DNA of 64,000 bases, taken from contig NZ_JBLKRT010000021.1 of assembly GCF_047607445.1 (NCBI RefSeq), positions 9,530-73,529 of the forward strand. Direction: 5' to 3'. A program made the translations under genes and the position numbers. The notes under the pieces are model-generated. The model saw only the letters and a program-made list of their open reading frames with translations, was not told where the DNA came from and did not search any database. Origin of the DNA: Crystallibacter sulfonylureivorans_A. GTDB lineage: Bacteria > Actinomycetota > Actinomycetes > Actinomycetales > Micrococcaceae. Each line of letters starts with the position of its first letter. The first letter of the stretch is position 1. Of this stretch, positions 1-8,766 are shown piece after piece.

Positions 1-312
1 GACCTGCTGTCCTCCGCACCTCGGCAGGCCTACCTTGCGCGGCTGCTGGGGCTGCCGCCGGTGGAATACGCCCATGTGCCGCTGGTCCTCAATGAACGAC
101 GGCGGCGCCTGGCCAAGCGCGATGGCGCGGTGACACTGGAGGCCCTGGCCATGGCCGGGATCAACGCCTCCGCGGTGCGGGGCATGCTGCTGCAATCGCT
201 GCAGCTGCCGGACGCGCCGCTGGACCAGTTGGCCGGCGACTTCCGGCCGGAGGCGCTGCCGCTGGAGCCCTGGATCTTCGACCCGCCGCAGGTAACACTC
301 TCCGGCGGCTGA
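1..312 (+). CDS. gluQ: Glutamyl-Q tRNA(Asp) synthetase, C-terminal part
   Basis: This is the 3' end of a gene that begins before the window; the frame is open from base 1. The visible 103 residues match the end of the GluQ family, truncated paralogues of glutamyl-tRNA synthetase that attach glutamate to the queuosine base of tRNA(Asp). The KMSKS-loop equivalent appears as KRDGAVTL about 40 residues into the fragment, followed by the short helical end typical of GluQ. There is no anticodon-binding domain after it, which separates GluQ from GltX. The N-terminal HIGH motif and zinc ligands lie outside the window, so activity cannot be judged. Confidence 0.85.
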   Translation, partial: DLLSSAPRQAYLARLLGLPPVEYAHVPLVLNERRRRLAKRDGAVTLEALAMAGINASAVRGMLLQSLQLPDAPLDQLAGDFRPEALPLEPWIFDPPQVTLSGG

Positions 313-443
313 CTTTCCCCCGCCCGCGCTCCTCCCGGCCCGGCGCGTCCGCCGGGGCCGGCCCGCCGAGCCAGGCCGCTCCGCTGACCCGGACTTCATG
401 CGGCGTTTGCCTGCGCTTTCCCCGGAGGGGCTAGCGTGAGGTC

Positions 444-1250
444 GTGGGCGGACTCTTCGTGGCGTTGGGCGACAGCTTTACCGAGGGCGTCGGGGACTAC
501 AACCCGAATTTCCCCAACGGCGTGCGGGGCTGGGCGGACCGGGTGGCCAAGCAACTGGGCAAGCAGGACCCGGACTTCCGGTACGCCAATCTGGCCGTGC
601 GCAGCAAGCGCCTGCGCCAGATCGTCGCCGACCAACTGGAACCGGCCATCGCCATGAAACCCACGTTGGTCTCCTTCTACGCTGGCGGCAACGACATCCT
701 GGAGTTCAAGCGCAGCATGCCGGAGTTGATGGCCGAGTACGAGTCCGCCGTCAGCAGGCTGGCCCAGACCGGCGCCCGCCTGATCCTGTTCACCGGCTTT
801 GAGGTCATGCTGCCGCCGGTGCTCGAACCGATGCGTCGGCGAAACTGGGCATACAACGAGGCGGTCCGGGAACTGTCCCGCCGGTACGACGCCGTGCTGG
901 TGGACCACTGGGCGTTCGAGCGGTACCAGGACCGCCGCATGTGGGACACGGACCGGCTGCACATGTCCGCGCAGGGGCACCGGTACATGGCCGCGCGGGT
1001 GCTCGAGGCCCTCGGCGTGGATCACACACTGCAGCCGAAACGGCCTGAACCCTTGGTGCCGGCTGGTTGGCGGGAAGCGATCCGGCGTGAACGTGACTGG
1101 TTGCAGGAGTGGGTGTTCCCGATGTTCGGCCGCAAGTTCAAAGGCATCACTTTGGGCGATAACCTGCCGCCGCGCTGGCCGGAACCGGTACAAGTCTCGC
1201 GCGGGCTGAAAAAGCTTGCCCGGCAGCGTTCTGTCGCGTCTGCTGGCTGA
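444..1250 (+). CDS. SGNH/GDSL-family hydrolase
   Basis: A 268-residue protein of the SGNH hydrolase fold, probably an esterase or lipase of unknown substrate. Block I is GDSF at residues 9-12 with Ser11 as the nucleophile. The block III Asn is in GGND (81-84), and block V is D170-x-x-H173, completing the catalytic triad. There is no signal peptide, so it is probably cytoplasmic. The start is taken as GTG at 444 because the family begins with a short strand directly before GDS; GGAGGGG lies 13 bases upstream, a longish spacing. The roughly 70 residues after the catalytic His are basic and rich in Arg/Trp. A long opposite-strand frame over the same bases is a shadow. Confidence 0.85.
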   Translation: MGGLFVALGDSFTEGVGDYNPNFPNGVRGWADRVAKQLGKQDPDFRYANLAVRSKRLRQIVADQLEPAIAMKPTLVSFYAGGNDILEFKRSMPELMAEYESAVSRLAQTGARLILFTGFEVMLPPVLEPMRRRNWAYNEAVRELSRRYDAVLVDHWAFERYQDRRMWDTDRLHMSAQGHRYMAARVLEALGVDHTLQPKRPEPLVPAGWREAIRRERDWLQEWVFPMFGRKFKGITLGDNLPPRWPEPVQVSRGLKKLARQRSVASAG

Positions 1251-1405
1251 GACGCGCTCCGGTGGCCGCGCCAAACCGGCCGTTTGTCGCCCGCGCAAAG
1301 AATAACGCGGTGGGGCGTGCCTTCTTGTCCTGCAGCGGTTGTACGCTGTTGCCACAACTACAGGCCTGCGCCAAGCCGCGCCGTCGGGAAAAGGAGGCTG
1401 CCGCT

Positions 1406-2677
1406 GTGACAGTCCAGGAACCGCGCGAGCCGGTCCCGGCGCTCGCTGTTCCGGCGGCGTTCCAGGAGCCTGTGGTGAAGGTCCGGCCCGGCTGGGTCAC
1501 TGCCGTGGTGTTGACCAATCTCGGCATCAACGCTGCGTTCTTTGGCCCGCTGCAGGTTTTGCTGGCCCAACAAGCGCAGACGTTCGATGCGGTGAACAAG
1601 GAAGCGGTCCTGGCGTTGGCCACCGGATTTGGCGCTGCAGTCTCGCTGGTTGCGAATCCGATTTTCGGCGCGCTGAGCGACCGCACCACTTCCCGGTGGG
1701 GACGGCGGGTGCCGTGGGTCCTCGCCGGCGGCGTCTTGGGCTTCGCGGCGCTGCTGCTGCTTTCCGGTGCGCCCAACATCGCGGTGATGGTGATCGGCTG
1801 GTGCCTGGTGCAGGCCGGCTGCAACGGAGCATACGCGGCCGTCACCGCCAGCATCCCGGACCGCGTGCCCCGACGGCAGCGCGGACGGATCGGCGGACTG
1901 GCGGCCATAGGCCAGACGCTGGGGATCGTGATGGGGGCGATGCTGGCCAACCTTGCCGGCGGATTTGTCGCCGGTTACATCTACTGCGCCGTGTTCCTGC
2001 TGGTCAGCATCATTCCGTTCGTGATTGCCGGCCGTGACACACCGCTGGATAAGAGAGACCGCGCGGCCTTCGGCTGGGGCAGCTTCCTGAAGGGCTTTTG
2101 GATCTCGCCGGCCAAGCACCCCGATTTCGGCTGGGCGTGGCTGACCCGGTTCCTAGTCAACTTGGGCAACAACATTTTCACGCTGTACTTGTTTTTCTTC
2201 CTGCAGGACGCCGTGGGACATCCGAACCCCGCCGCCGGCGTGCTCCTGCTGACCGGTATCTACGCGGGCATGGTGGTGCTGATGGCCTTGCTCGGCGGGC
2301 CGCTGAGCGACCGGGTGGGGCGGCGTAAACCCTTCGTGATCGCGTCCTCAGTGACCATCGCGACTGCCTCCGTCATCGTGGCGCTGGCTCCTGAGTGGCC
2401 GGCGGTGATCGCGGCCGCGCTGGTCCTCGGCGCGGGCTTCGGCATGTTCCTGGCCGTGGACTTCGCCCTGCTGACCGAGGTCCTGCCCAGCGCCGCCGAC
2501 CGCGGCAAGGACATGGGCGTCATCAACATCGCGGCCTCGTCACCCCAGGTCATAGCCCCGCTGATCGCTGCCCCTACAGTGCTCTACCTCGGTGGCTACA
2601 CTGCACTGTTCTTCCTGTCGGCCGCCATCGGCCTGCTGGGTGCGGTCTTCGTCGTCAAGATCAAGGGCGTGCGCTAG
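1406..2677 (+). CDS. MFS transporter (sugar/SLC45-like)
   Basis: A 12-helix major facilitator transporter of 423 residues. The two loop signatures expected between helices 2-3 and 8-9 are visible as GALSDRTTSRWGRR and GPLSDRVGRRK. The insertion SDRTTSRWGRR in the first loop is the form seen in glycoside/sucrose-type carriers (GPH/SLC45-like), so a sugar or related solute is plausible, but direction and substrate cannot be read from sequence. The frame is open upstream to 1262, but GTG 1406 is chosen because AGGAGG lies 8 bases before it and the upstream residues look non-coding. It stands alone, with 278 bases before the next gene. Confidence 0.82.
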   Translation: MTVQEPREPVPALAVPAAFQEPVVKVRPGWVTAVVLTNLGINAAFFGPLQVLLAQQAQTFDAVNKEAVLALATGFGAAVSLVANPIFGALSDRTTSRWGRRVPWVLAGGVLGFAALLLLSGAPNIAVMVIGWCLVQAGCNGAYAAVTASIPDRVPRRQRGRIGGLAAIGQTLGIVMGAMLANLAGGFVAGYIYCAVFLLVSIIPFVIAGRDTPLDKRDRAAFGWGSFLKGFWISPAKHPDFGWAWLTRFLVNLGNNIFTLYLFFFLQDAVGHPNPAAGVLLLTGIYAGMVVLMALLGGPLSDRVGRRKPFVIASSVTIATASVIVALAPEWPAVIAAALVLGAGFGMFLAVDFALLTEVLPSAADRGKDMGVINIAASSPQVIAPLIAAPTVLYLGGYTALFFLSAAIGLLGAVFVVKIKGVR

Positions 2678-2955
2678 CTCGGCCCCGGCACTGGCAAACA
2701 CCTCGGCCCACAAGGCCCTCGAGTACCCCGTCGTCGCTAAAGAGCTACACGTCGGCACTAATAGACAGTTTGCTTACTAAATACGTCTGTGCTTATGGTG
2801 AGGCAGCAAGGATGAGGGGAACCTCTCCTCGTCAGTTCATCCAGACAAGGCCGCCACGATGCACCAGGCGCGGACGGCGGCACCAACCGCCCGGTTTCGA
2901 CCGCGGCTGAAGTGCCGGTCACGGCGCTCGGCAGGCGGTCGTAGAAGGAGGACAG

Positions 2956-4131
2956 ATGAAGGCACTGACATGGCAGGGAAAGCGTTCAGTGAGCGTCGAG
3001 GAGGTTCCGGATCCGCAGATCCAAGAACCCACAGACGCGATCATCCGGATCACGTCGACCGCCATCTGCGGATCGGATCTGCATCTGTACGAGGTGCTCG
3101 GCCCGTTCATGGACAAGGGCGACATCATTGGCCACGAGCCGATGGGGATCGTCGAGGAAGTCGGTTCCGCCGTCACGCACATCAAGGCAGGCGACCGGGT
3201 TGTCATCCCCTTCAATATCTCTTGCGGCCACTGCTTCATGTGCCAGCAGGGCTTGCAGTCGCAGTGCGAGACCACCCAGGTCCGCGAATACAACAGCGGT
3301 GCGGGATTCCTGGGCTACTCCCGCCTATATGGCTCGGTGCCCGGCGGCCAGGCCGAGTACCTGCGCGTTCCTCACGCGGACTATGGCCCCATCAAGGTCC
3401 CCACCACAGGTGAGGACGAGCGCTACCTTTTCCTTTCCGACGTCGTGCCTACCGCTTGGCAGGCCGTGCAGTACGCTGCGCCTCCGGAGGGCGGGTCCTT
3501 GGCGGTGCTGGGCCTGGGCCCGATCGGCCAGATGTCCGCACGAATCGGGCGGCATCTGGGCTACCGCGTGCTCGCCGTGGACCCGGTCGCCGAGCGGCGC
3601 ACCATGGCCGAGCGGCACGGCATTGAGACGCTGGACTCTTCCGGAGACGTGGCCGAGCGGCTGAGGGACCTCACGGACGGCCGCGGCCCGGACTCCGTGG
3701 TGGACGCGGTCGGGATGGAGGCCCATGATTCGCATGTGGCGGGTCTGGCCCACAAGGCCGTTGGGCTCCTGCCGTCCCCGTTGGGACGTAAGGCGATGGA
3801 GACGGCAGGGGTAGACAAGCTTGACGCGCTGTACACCGCCATCGACGCCGTCCGGCGCGGCGGCACGATCTCGATCAGCGGAGTGTACGGCGGCATGAAG
3901 GACCCGCTGCCGATGCTTACGATGTTCGACAAGCAGCTCCAGCTGCGCATGGGCCAGTGCAACGTGAAGTCCTGGATCGACGATCTGCTGCCGCTGGTCG
4001 ATGACCCCTCCGACCCGCTCGGCGTCCTCGACCTCAAGACGCACACCGCTCCGTTGGATGAGGCACCGATGATGTACGAGATGTTCCAGAAGAAGGACGA
4101 CGGCTGCATCAAGGCGGTCCTCAAGCCGTAA
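2956..4131 (+). CDS. Zinc-dependent alcohol dehydrogenase, formaldehyde dehydrogenase-like
   Basis: A 391-residue medium-chain dehydrogenase. The catalytic zinc site is Cys38 (CGSDLH) with the HE pair at 60-61. The structural zinc is held by Cys90, Cys93, Cys96 and Cys104. A Rossmann fold follows around residues 180-210 with GLGPIG. The long insert between the catalytic domain and the C-terminus places it with glutathione-independent formaldehyde dehydrogenase/dismutase-like enzymes rather than simple ADHs. These oxidise alcohols or aldehydes with NAD; the true substrate is unknown. GGAGGACAG precedes the ATG. The 278-base gap upstream contains no gene. Confidence 0.85.
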   Translation: MKALTWQGKRSVSVEEVPDPQIQEPTDAIIRITSTAICGSDLHLYEVLGPFMDKGDIIGHEPMGIVEEVGSAVTHIKAGDRVVIPFNISCGHCFMCQQGLQSQCETTQVREYNSGAGFLGYSRLYGSVPGGQAEYLRVPHADYGPIKVPTTGEDERYLFLSDVVPTAWQAVQYAAPPEGGSLAVLGLGPIGQMSARIGRHLGYRVLAVDPVAERRTMAERHGIETLDSSGDVAERLRDLTDGRGPDSVVDAVGMEAHDSHVAGLAHKAVGLLPSPLGRKAMETAGVDKLDALYTAIDAVRRGGTISISGVYGGMKDPLPMLTMFDKQLQLRMGQCNVKSWIDDLLPLVDDPSDPLGVLDLKTHTAPLDEAPMMYEMFQKKDDGCIKAVLKP

Positions 4132-4226
4132 TCCCGGCTCCCGCGACGACAACCCCGGCGTCGGGCCCCTTGGTTTCCGCCGTTGACCGGAGGACGATTA
4201 AAGGGTCGAGGTGAAGGAGGTTTGTG

Positions 4227-4409
4227 ATGTGCTACTCCTCGAACAGGGATTTCGGTTGGCGCTTCAGGAAGGAAAACGAGCGCACACCGGAGACCCGCAG
4301 GGAAGAGGACACCAAGGGCGAGACTTGGACGAAGTCCGATGACTCCGAGGTGAAGGCTTTCCTGGACCACTCCCCAGTCGACGAACCGGCCAGCGACCGG
4401 CGGTTGTAG
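4227..4409 (+). CDS. Small conserved hydrophilic protein (MCYSSN-type)
   Basis: A 60-residue, highly charged protein starting MCYSSN. AAGGAGG at 4214-4220 sits 6 bases before the ATG, and a strong hairpin terminator follows, so this is a properly framed gene. Short proteins with this MCYS start and a charged body are common in Micrococcales, usually annotated as hypothetical; I recall the family but no function. There is no membrane segment and no cysteine apart from Cys2. GTG 4224 is an alternative start that would add one residue. Confidence 0.7.
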   Translation: MCYSSNRDFGWRFRKENERTPETRREEDTKGETWTKSDDSEVKAFLDHSPVDEPASDRRL

Positions 4410-4430
4410 CCGAGACCGTAGATAACCATT

Positions 4431-4459
4431 GGAGCCCCGCAGAAAACCTGCGGGGCTCC
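4431..4459 (+). terminator. Hairpin terminator after the small MCYS gene
   Basis: Arms 4431-4442 and 4448-4459 pair perfectly over 12 bp (GGAGCCCCGCAG and its complement) around a 5-base loop, extended by A/T pairs on both sides. There is no long U-tract, as is common in high-GC actinobacteria. It can work on either strand. Confidence 0.8.
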
Positions 4460-4668
4460 AATCGCGCCAAGATCAGCGCTGTAACCGCCCTAATGGGAGG
4501 GCTCCTCTGCCGCAGCAACCGACGGTAAACGTGGATCCGCCCCGCTTTGAACGCCCTTTTGTCTTCTCTTGGTGCCGCGGGCGTCATATTCTGGAGCCGT
4601 TGCAGCTAGCTTTGCACAGATAGCCCGACCCTTCGGAGCCGGCCCCTCGCTCGAGAAGGAGGCGCAGG

Positions 4669-5637
4669 GTGGCGCATATCCAACTGCTGGGCACCGGCGG
4701 TACTATCGCGTCGCGCGGCCACAGCACCGGGGGAGCTGTCGCGGTCGATGCTTCATCCGAGCTGGTCGACACACAATACGGCGATGTCACCGTCAGCGCC
4801 CGCGACGTCCTGACGATCGGCAGCTACCGGCTGGATCTGGCAGACCTACGCCGAATTGCCGACGCGGTGGGGCAGGCCCTCGCGGATCCAGGCACCGACG
4901 GAGTAGTGGTCACCCACGGTACGGACACCTTGGAGGAAACGGCCTTCCTGCTCGACCTCGTCCACACCTCGCCCAAACCGGTGGTCCTCACCGGCGCCCA
5001 GCGCACGGCCGACAGCCCCGACGCGGATGGCCCGCGCAACGTCGCCGAGGCGGTCCGTGCAGCAGCCGACGAGCATCTGCGCGGCGCCGGAGTGCTCGTC
5101 TGCTTCAACGGAACAGTCCGTTCCGCCCGGGGTGCCCGCAAGGTACATACCACCGCAGGCAGCCCTTTCGGCGGTGGCACGGAAGTGGCACACATGGTGG
5201 GCGGCCAACTCGTCGTGACGGCTACACCCCGGCGCTACCCTCCCTTGCCGGCTCTGCCTGCCGCATTCGATGACATCCGCGTGGAGATCATCACCGCCTA
5301 CCCCGGTGCGACGCCGGACTTGTTGGACCACGCAGTGCAGCTCGGGAGCCACGCCGTCGTGCTGGCCGGTACCGGGGTTGGCAACGCGGGTCCGGGGTTC
5401 GCCGAGGCGGTGAAACGGGCGACGGCGGACGGCTGCGTCGTGGTGCTGAGTACCCGAGCGCCGTGGGGGCCTGTGGTCCCCACCTATGGCAATGGCGGCG
5501 GCATCGATTTGGTGGAAGCCGGTGCCATCCCTTCAAGGGACCTCAACCCCTTCCAAGCCCGCATGCTCACCGCCGTCCTGCTGTCGCAGGGCAAGCCGCC
5601 AGAAGAATTCCCAGAGATGTTCGAAACCTACCTGTAA
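4669..5637 (+). CDS. L-asparaginase
   Basis: A 322-residue asparaginase-family amidohydrolase that hydrolyses asparagine to aspartate and ammonia. Both threonine motifs are present: GTGGTIAS with Thr12, and THGTDTLEET with Thr85-Asp86. There is no signal peptide, so it is cytoplasmic. GAAGGAGG lies just before GTG 4669. It is the first gene of a same-strand run with short gaps (29 to 47 bases): deacetylase/imidase-like protein, MFS symporter and two SDRs. That setting is unusual for a housekeeping asparaginase and suggests a catabolic role, for example on an amide released by the neighbouring cyclic-amidase-like enzyme. Confidence 0.9.
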   Translation: MAHIQLLGTGGTIASRGHSTGGAVAVDASSELVDTQYGDVTVSARDVLTIGSYRLDLADLRRIADAVGQALADPGTDGVVVTHGTDTLEETAFLLDLVHTSPKPVVLTGAQRTADSPDADGPRNVAEAVRAAADEHLRGAGVLVCFNGTVRSARGARKVHTTAGSPFGGGTEVAHMVGGQLVVTATPRRYPPLPALPAAFDDIRVEIITAYPGATPDLLDHAVQLGSHAVVLAGTGVGNAGPGFAEAVKRATADGCVVVLSTRAPWGPVVPTYGNGGGIDLVEAGAIPSRDLNPFQARMLTAVLLSQGKPPEEFPEMFETYL

Positions 5638-5666
5638 GAACATTCACCGCCACCAGAGGAGAGACC

Positions 5667-6545
5667 ATGTCCAAAAAAATCTACGTCTCTGTCGGCATTG
5701 ACGTCGACGCCGTCGGCGGCTGGTTGGGCTCCTACGGCGGGGAGGACTCACCCGGCGACATCTCCCGTGGGATTTTCGCCGGCGAGGTAGGTGTGCCCCG
5801 GCTCCTTCAGCTTGCCCAGCGCCGTGAGATGCCCGTGACCTGGTTCTGGCCGGGCCACTCCGTCGAGACATTTCCGGAGCAGTTCGACGCCGTGGTTGCT
5901 GCCGGCCATGAGATCGGGGTGCATGGCTACAGCCACGAAAATCCCATCGCGATGACGCGGAAGCAGGAGACCGAGGTTCTTGACTACTGCACCGACCTCA
6001 TCGAGCGGCGTTCCGGGCGCAAGCCGGTGGGCTACGTGGCTCCGTGGTGGGAATTCTCCCCGGTGACCAATGAGATCCTGCTGGAGCGCGGGTTCCTCTA
6101 TGACCACTCGTTGATGCACGACGACTTCACCCCTTACTACGTGCGGGTTGGAGACAGCTGGACCAAGATCGACTACGAAGCCGAGTCCGCCGGGGAATGG
6201 ATGAAACCGCTGGTGCGCGGCCAGGAGACCGATCTCATTGAAGTGCCGGCCTCCTGGTACCTGGACGACCTGCCGCCGATGATGTTCATCAAATCCAGCC
6301 CCAACAGCCACGGCTTTGTCAGCCCCAGGGACATCGAACAGCTTTGGAAAGACCAGTTTGACTGGGTGCACCGCGAGATGGACTACGCCGTCTTCCCGAT
6401 CACCATCCACCCCGACGTCTCGGGCAAGCCGCAGAACCTGCTCATGCTCGAGCGGCTGTTCGACCACATCCAGCAGCACGACGGCGTTGAGTTCGCCGTC
6501 ATGGAAGACCTCGCGCGGGACTTCGCCGCCCGCCACCCCCGCTAG
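5667..6545 (+). CDS. Polysaccharide deacetylase-family hydrolase, HpPgdA/cyclic imidase-like
   Basis: A 292-residue NodB-type carbohydrate esterase 4 protein. The metal site reads D12-V-D14 in the first strand and H85-x3-H89 in HGYSH. It lacks a signal peptide and begins directly with the catalytic domain, like the HpPgdA/PuuE-like group. That group includes bacterial cyclic imide hydrolases and allantoinase-like enzymes, so a ring amide or imide is at least as likely a substrate as peptidoglycan. The ATG at 5667 is preceded by GAGGAGAG. It lies 29 bases after the asparaginase gene and 38 bases before an MFS symporter, consistent with an imide/amide uptake and breakdown operon. Confidence 0.75.
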   Translation: MSKKIYVSVGIDVDAVGGWLGSYGGEDSPGDISRGIFAGEVGVPRLLQLAQRREMPVTWFWPGHSVETFPEQFDAVVAAGHEIGVHGYSHENPIAMTRKQETEVLDYCTDLIERRSGRKPVGYVAPWWEFSPVTNEILLERGFLYDHSLMHDDFTPYYVRVGDSWTKIDYEAESAGEWMKPLVRGQETDLIEVPASWYLDDLPPMMFIKSSPNSHGFVSPRDIEQLWKDQFDWVHREMDYAVFPITIHPDVSGKPQNLLMLERLFDHIQQHDGVEFAVMEDLARDFAARHPR

Positions 6546-6583
6546 GGCTCTGATGGGTTCTGGCGTCAAAGAAAGCAACCGCC

Positions 6584-7921
6584 ATGTCAACACCACGTTC
6601 CGCCCACGGTCGCTCGGTCGAGCCGTGGAATGTCCCGATCACCAAGAAGACCATCACGCAGGTCTCGATCGTTTGCTTTATCGCCTGGGTTGCCTCGGTC
6701 TATGACTACACCCTTTTCGGCACCTTGCTGCCGGTCATTGCGGAGGAGTTCGGCTGGTCAGCCGCTCAATCTACGGCTGTCAACACCTTCGCAACGATCG
6801 GCGTGTTCATCGTTTCCCTGCTCGTCGGCACAATCCTCGACCGGATGGGCCGCAAGAGAGCGCTCATCATCCTCATGCTCGGCGGGGCTATTGCTTCCGG
6901 CCTGACCGGCCTGGCGGCCGGCGCCGTCAGCCTGGTCATCATCCGATCATTCACCGGGTTCTCCATGTCCGAGGAGGTCGTCAACGCGGTCTACCTGAAC
7001 GAGATCTACAAGGAAGCCAAGAGCCGGGGCCTGATGTACTCACTGGTGCAGGGCGGCTGGCCGGTCGGCGCCCTGATTTCTGCAGGCCTCTCGGCGCTTC
7101 TGCTGCCGATCATCGGCTGGCGCTGGACTTTCGTGGTGGCCGCCGTCTTGTCACTGGTCGTGGTGGTCATGGCCCTGCGACTGCCCGAATCGCCCACCTT
7201 CGCGGCCATGCAGGAGGTCAAACGCCGCCGGGCCAGCGGCGACGTGGAAGGCGCCCACCGGTTGGCGGACGAACACGACCTTGAGGAGGCAGCCCACCAT
7301 GCCACCGGCGTTAAGGATGTCTTCACCCCGGAGCTGCGTTGGCACACCATCCTGTTGTCCCTGTCGTGGTTCTTCAACTGGGTTTCCATCATGGTTTTCT
7401 CCGTCCTGGGCACCACGATTCTGGTCGAGGCCAAGGGGGTTTCCTTCGATAACGCGCTGGTCATTCTGGTCTTGGCCAACGCGGTGGGCTTCGTGGGCTA
7501 CGTCTTCCACGGCTGGCTCGGGGACAAAATCACCCGGAAGCGCACCGTGGTCCTCGGCTGGCTGGCGGGCGGCATCGTCAGCCTGATCATGCTGCTGGGC
7601 CCGGGCATCCCGGGAATCATCATCCCGCTGTACGCGCTGACCCTCTTCTTCCTCACCGGCCCCTTCGCGGCGCTGTTGTTTTACATGGGCGAGTCCTTCC
7701 CCGCGCACGTGCGCGGCATGGGCACCAACGTGGCTCACGTGATGGCGCCAGTCGGCGGCATCGCCGGCTCCGGTCTGTTATCCATCCTGCTCGCCGCCGG
7801 AGTGGATACCGGCTGGGCGGCAATCATTACCGGCACCGGCGGGCTGCTCATCTCCGCTCTGTGCATGGCCGGTACGCGCACCATTCGCGACGCCCATCAG
7901 AAGACGACGGTGATCGCATGA
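6584..7921 (+). CDS. MFS transporter, acid:H+ symporter-like
   Basis: A 445-residue, 12-helix major facilitator protein. The N-terminal loop motif is GTILDRMGRKR and the C-terminal counterpart is GWLGDKITRKR. The long central cytoplasmic loop and the DYTLFGTLLPVI segment in helix 1 resemble aromatic/organic acid symporters (AAHS and sugar-porter relatives). It probably imports the substrate handled by the neighbouring deacetylase-like enzyme, asparaginase and SDRs. The ribosome site before ATG 6584 is weak (AAAGAAAG), so translation may depend on coupling to the upstream gene. Confidence 0.8.
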   Translation: MSTPRSAHGRSVEPWNVPITKKTITQVSIVCFIAWVASVYDYTLFGTLLPVIAEEFGWSAAQSTAVNTFATIGVFIVSLLVGTILDRMGRKRALIILMLGGAIASGLTGLAAGAVSLVIIRSFTGFSMSEEVVNAVYLNEIYKEAKSRGLMYSLVQGGWPVGALISAGLSALLLPIIGWRWTFVVAAVLSLVVVVMALRLPESPTFAAMQEVKRRRASGDVEGAHRLADEHDLEEAAHHATGVKDVFTPELRWHTILLSLSWFFNWVSIMVFSVLGTTILVEAKGVSFDNALVILVLANAVGFVGYVFHGWLGDKITRKRTVVLGWLAGGIVSLIMLLGPGIPGIIIPLYALTLFFLTGPFAALLFYMGESFPAHVRGMGTNVAHVMAPVGGIAGSGLLSILLAAGVDTGWAAIITGTGGLLISALCMAGTRTIRDAHQKTTVIA

Positions 7922-7967
7922 GGTGCAGTGATGTCAACCGCACGAACAACAGAAGGGTGGTGGTCGC

Positions 7968-8747
7968 GTGAACCGCGACGACGGACTCGAGGGCAAGGTT
8001 GCCGTCATCTCCGGCGGAGGCAGCGGAATCGGCCGGGCGCTTGCCGTAGCCTACGCCCGGGCCGGCGCCCACAACGTGATCGGCTACCTTCCTTCGGATC
8101 CGCATGACGCGGCGGACACGGTCCGTGCCGTCGAAGAGGCCGCGGGTCGGTGCGTCGCCGTCCCGATGGATGTGCGCCGTTTCGAGGACACGGAGAAGCT
8201 GGCCCAAGCAGCGCTGGACGAGTTCGGCCGACTGGACATCGCGGTCGCCGCGGCTGGTATTCTGCGCCGCGCGCCGCTGGCCGAGATGACCGACGAAGCG
8301 TGGGATGACATGATGGCCGTCGACCTCTCCGGCGTCCTGCGCGTCTTCCGCTCCTGCAGCATGCGGATGGACGACGGCGGAGCGATGGTCGCCACGTCCT
8401 CGATTGCGGGCGGCGTTTACGGCTGGGAGGAGCACAGCCATTATGCCGCCGCCAAGTCCGGCCTGCTGGGTCTGTGCCGGTCGTTGGCCGTGGAGCTGGC
8501 TCCGCGGCGGATCCGGGTCAACGCAATCATTCCGGGGCTGATCGAGAGCCCACAGTCGCTTGACCCGGTGAATTCGCTGGGCAGGGAAGGCCTCGATGCC
8601 GCCGGATCCATCATCCCGTGGGGCCGTGTCGGCAACGTCGACGAGGCCGCCCGCGCCATCCGCTTTATGACCAGCGACGACTCGGCCTACATCACGGGAC
8701 AACAACTTATTGTCGACGGCGGGCTGACCGTCCGCTGGCCCAGCTGA
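7968..8747 (+). CDS. SDR-family oxidoreductase
   Basis: A 259-residue classical short-chain dehydrogenase. The cofactor motif GGGSGIG is at 16-22, the acidic region follows, AAAG is near 95-98, and the catalytic Ser144-Tyr159-Lys163 triad is visible (YAAAK). The second strand ends without the usual Asp (NVIGYL), so the cofactor could be NADP. GTG 7968 follows GAAGGGTGG. It is the fourth gene of the asparaginase/deacetylase/MFS operon and is followed after 19 bases by a second SDR, suggesting two successive oxidations or reductions of an alcohol intermediate. Confidence 0.85.
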   Translation: MNRDDGLEGKVAVISGGGSGIGRALAVAYARAGAHNVIGYLPSDPHDAADTVRAVEEAAGRCVAVPMDVRRFEDTEKLAQAALDEFGRLDIAVAAAGILRRAPLAEMTDEAWDDMMAVDLSGVLRVFRSCSMRMDDGGAMVATSSIAGGVYGWEEHSHYAAAKSGLLGLCRSLAVELAPRRIRVNAIIPGLIESPQSLDPVNSLGREGLDAAGSIIPWGRVGNVDEAARAIRFMTSDDSAYITGQQLIVDGGLTVRWPS

Positions 8748-8766
8748 GTGCCGGTCAGGAGTCCAG

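Noticed and set aside
396..1355. A 319-residue minus-strand open frame over the SGNH hydrolase gene
   Set aside because: It is Arg/His/Pro-rich with no family match, while the plus frame shows all SGNH catalytic blocks. It is a high-GC shadow.
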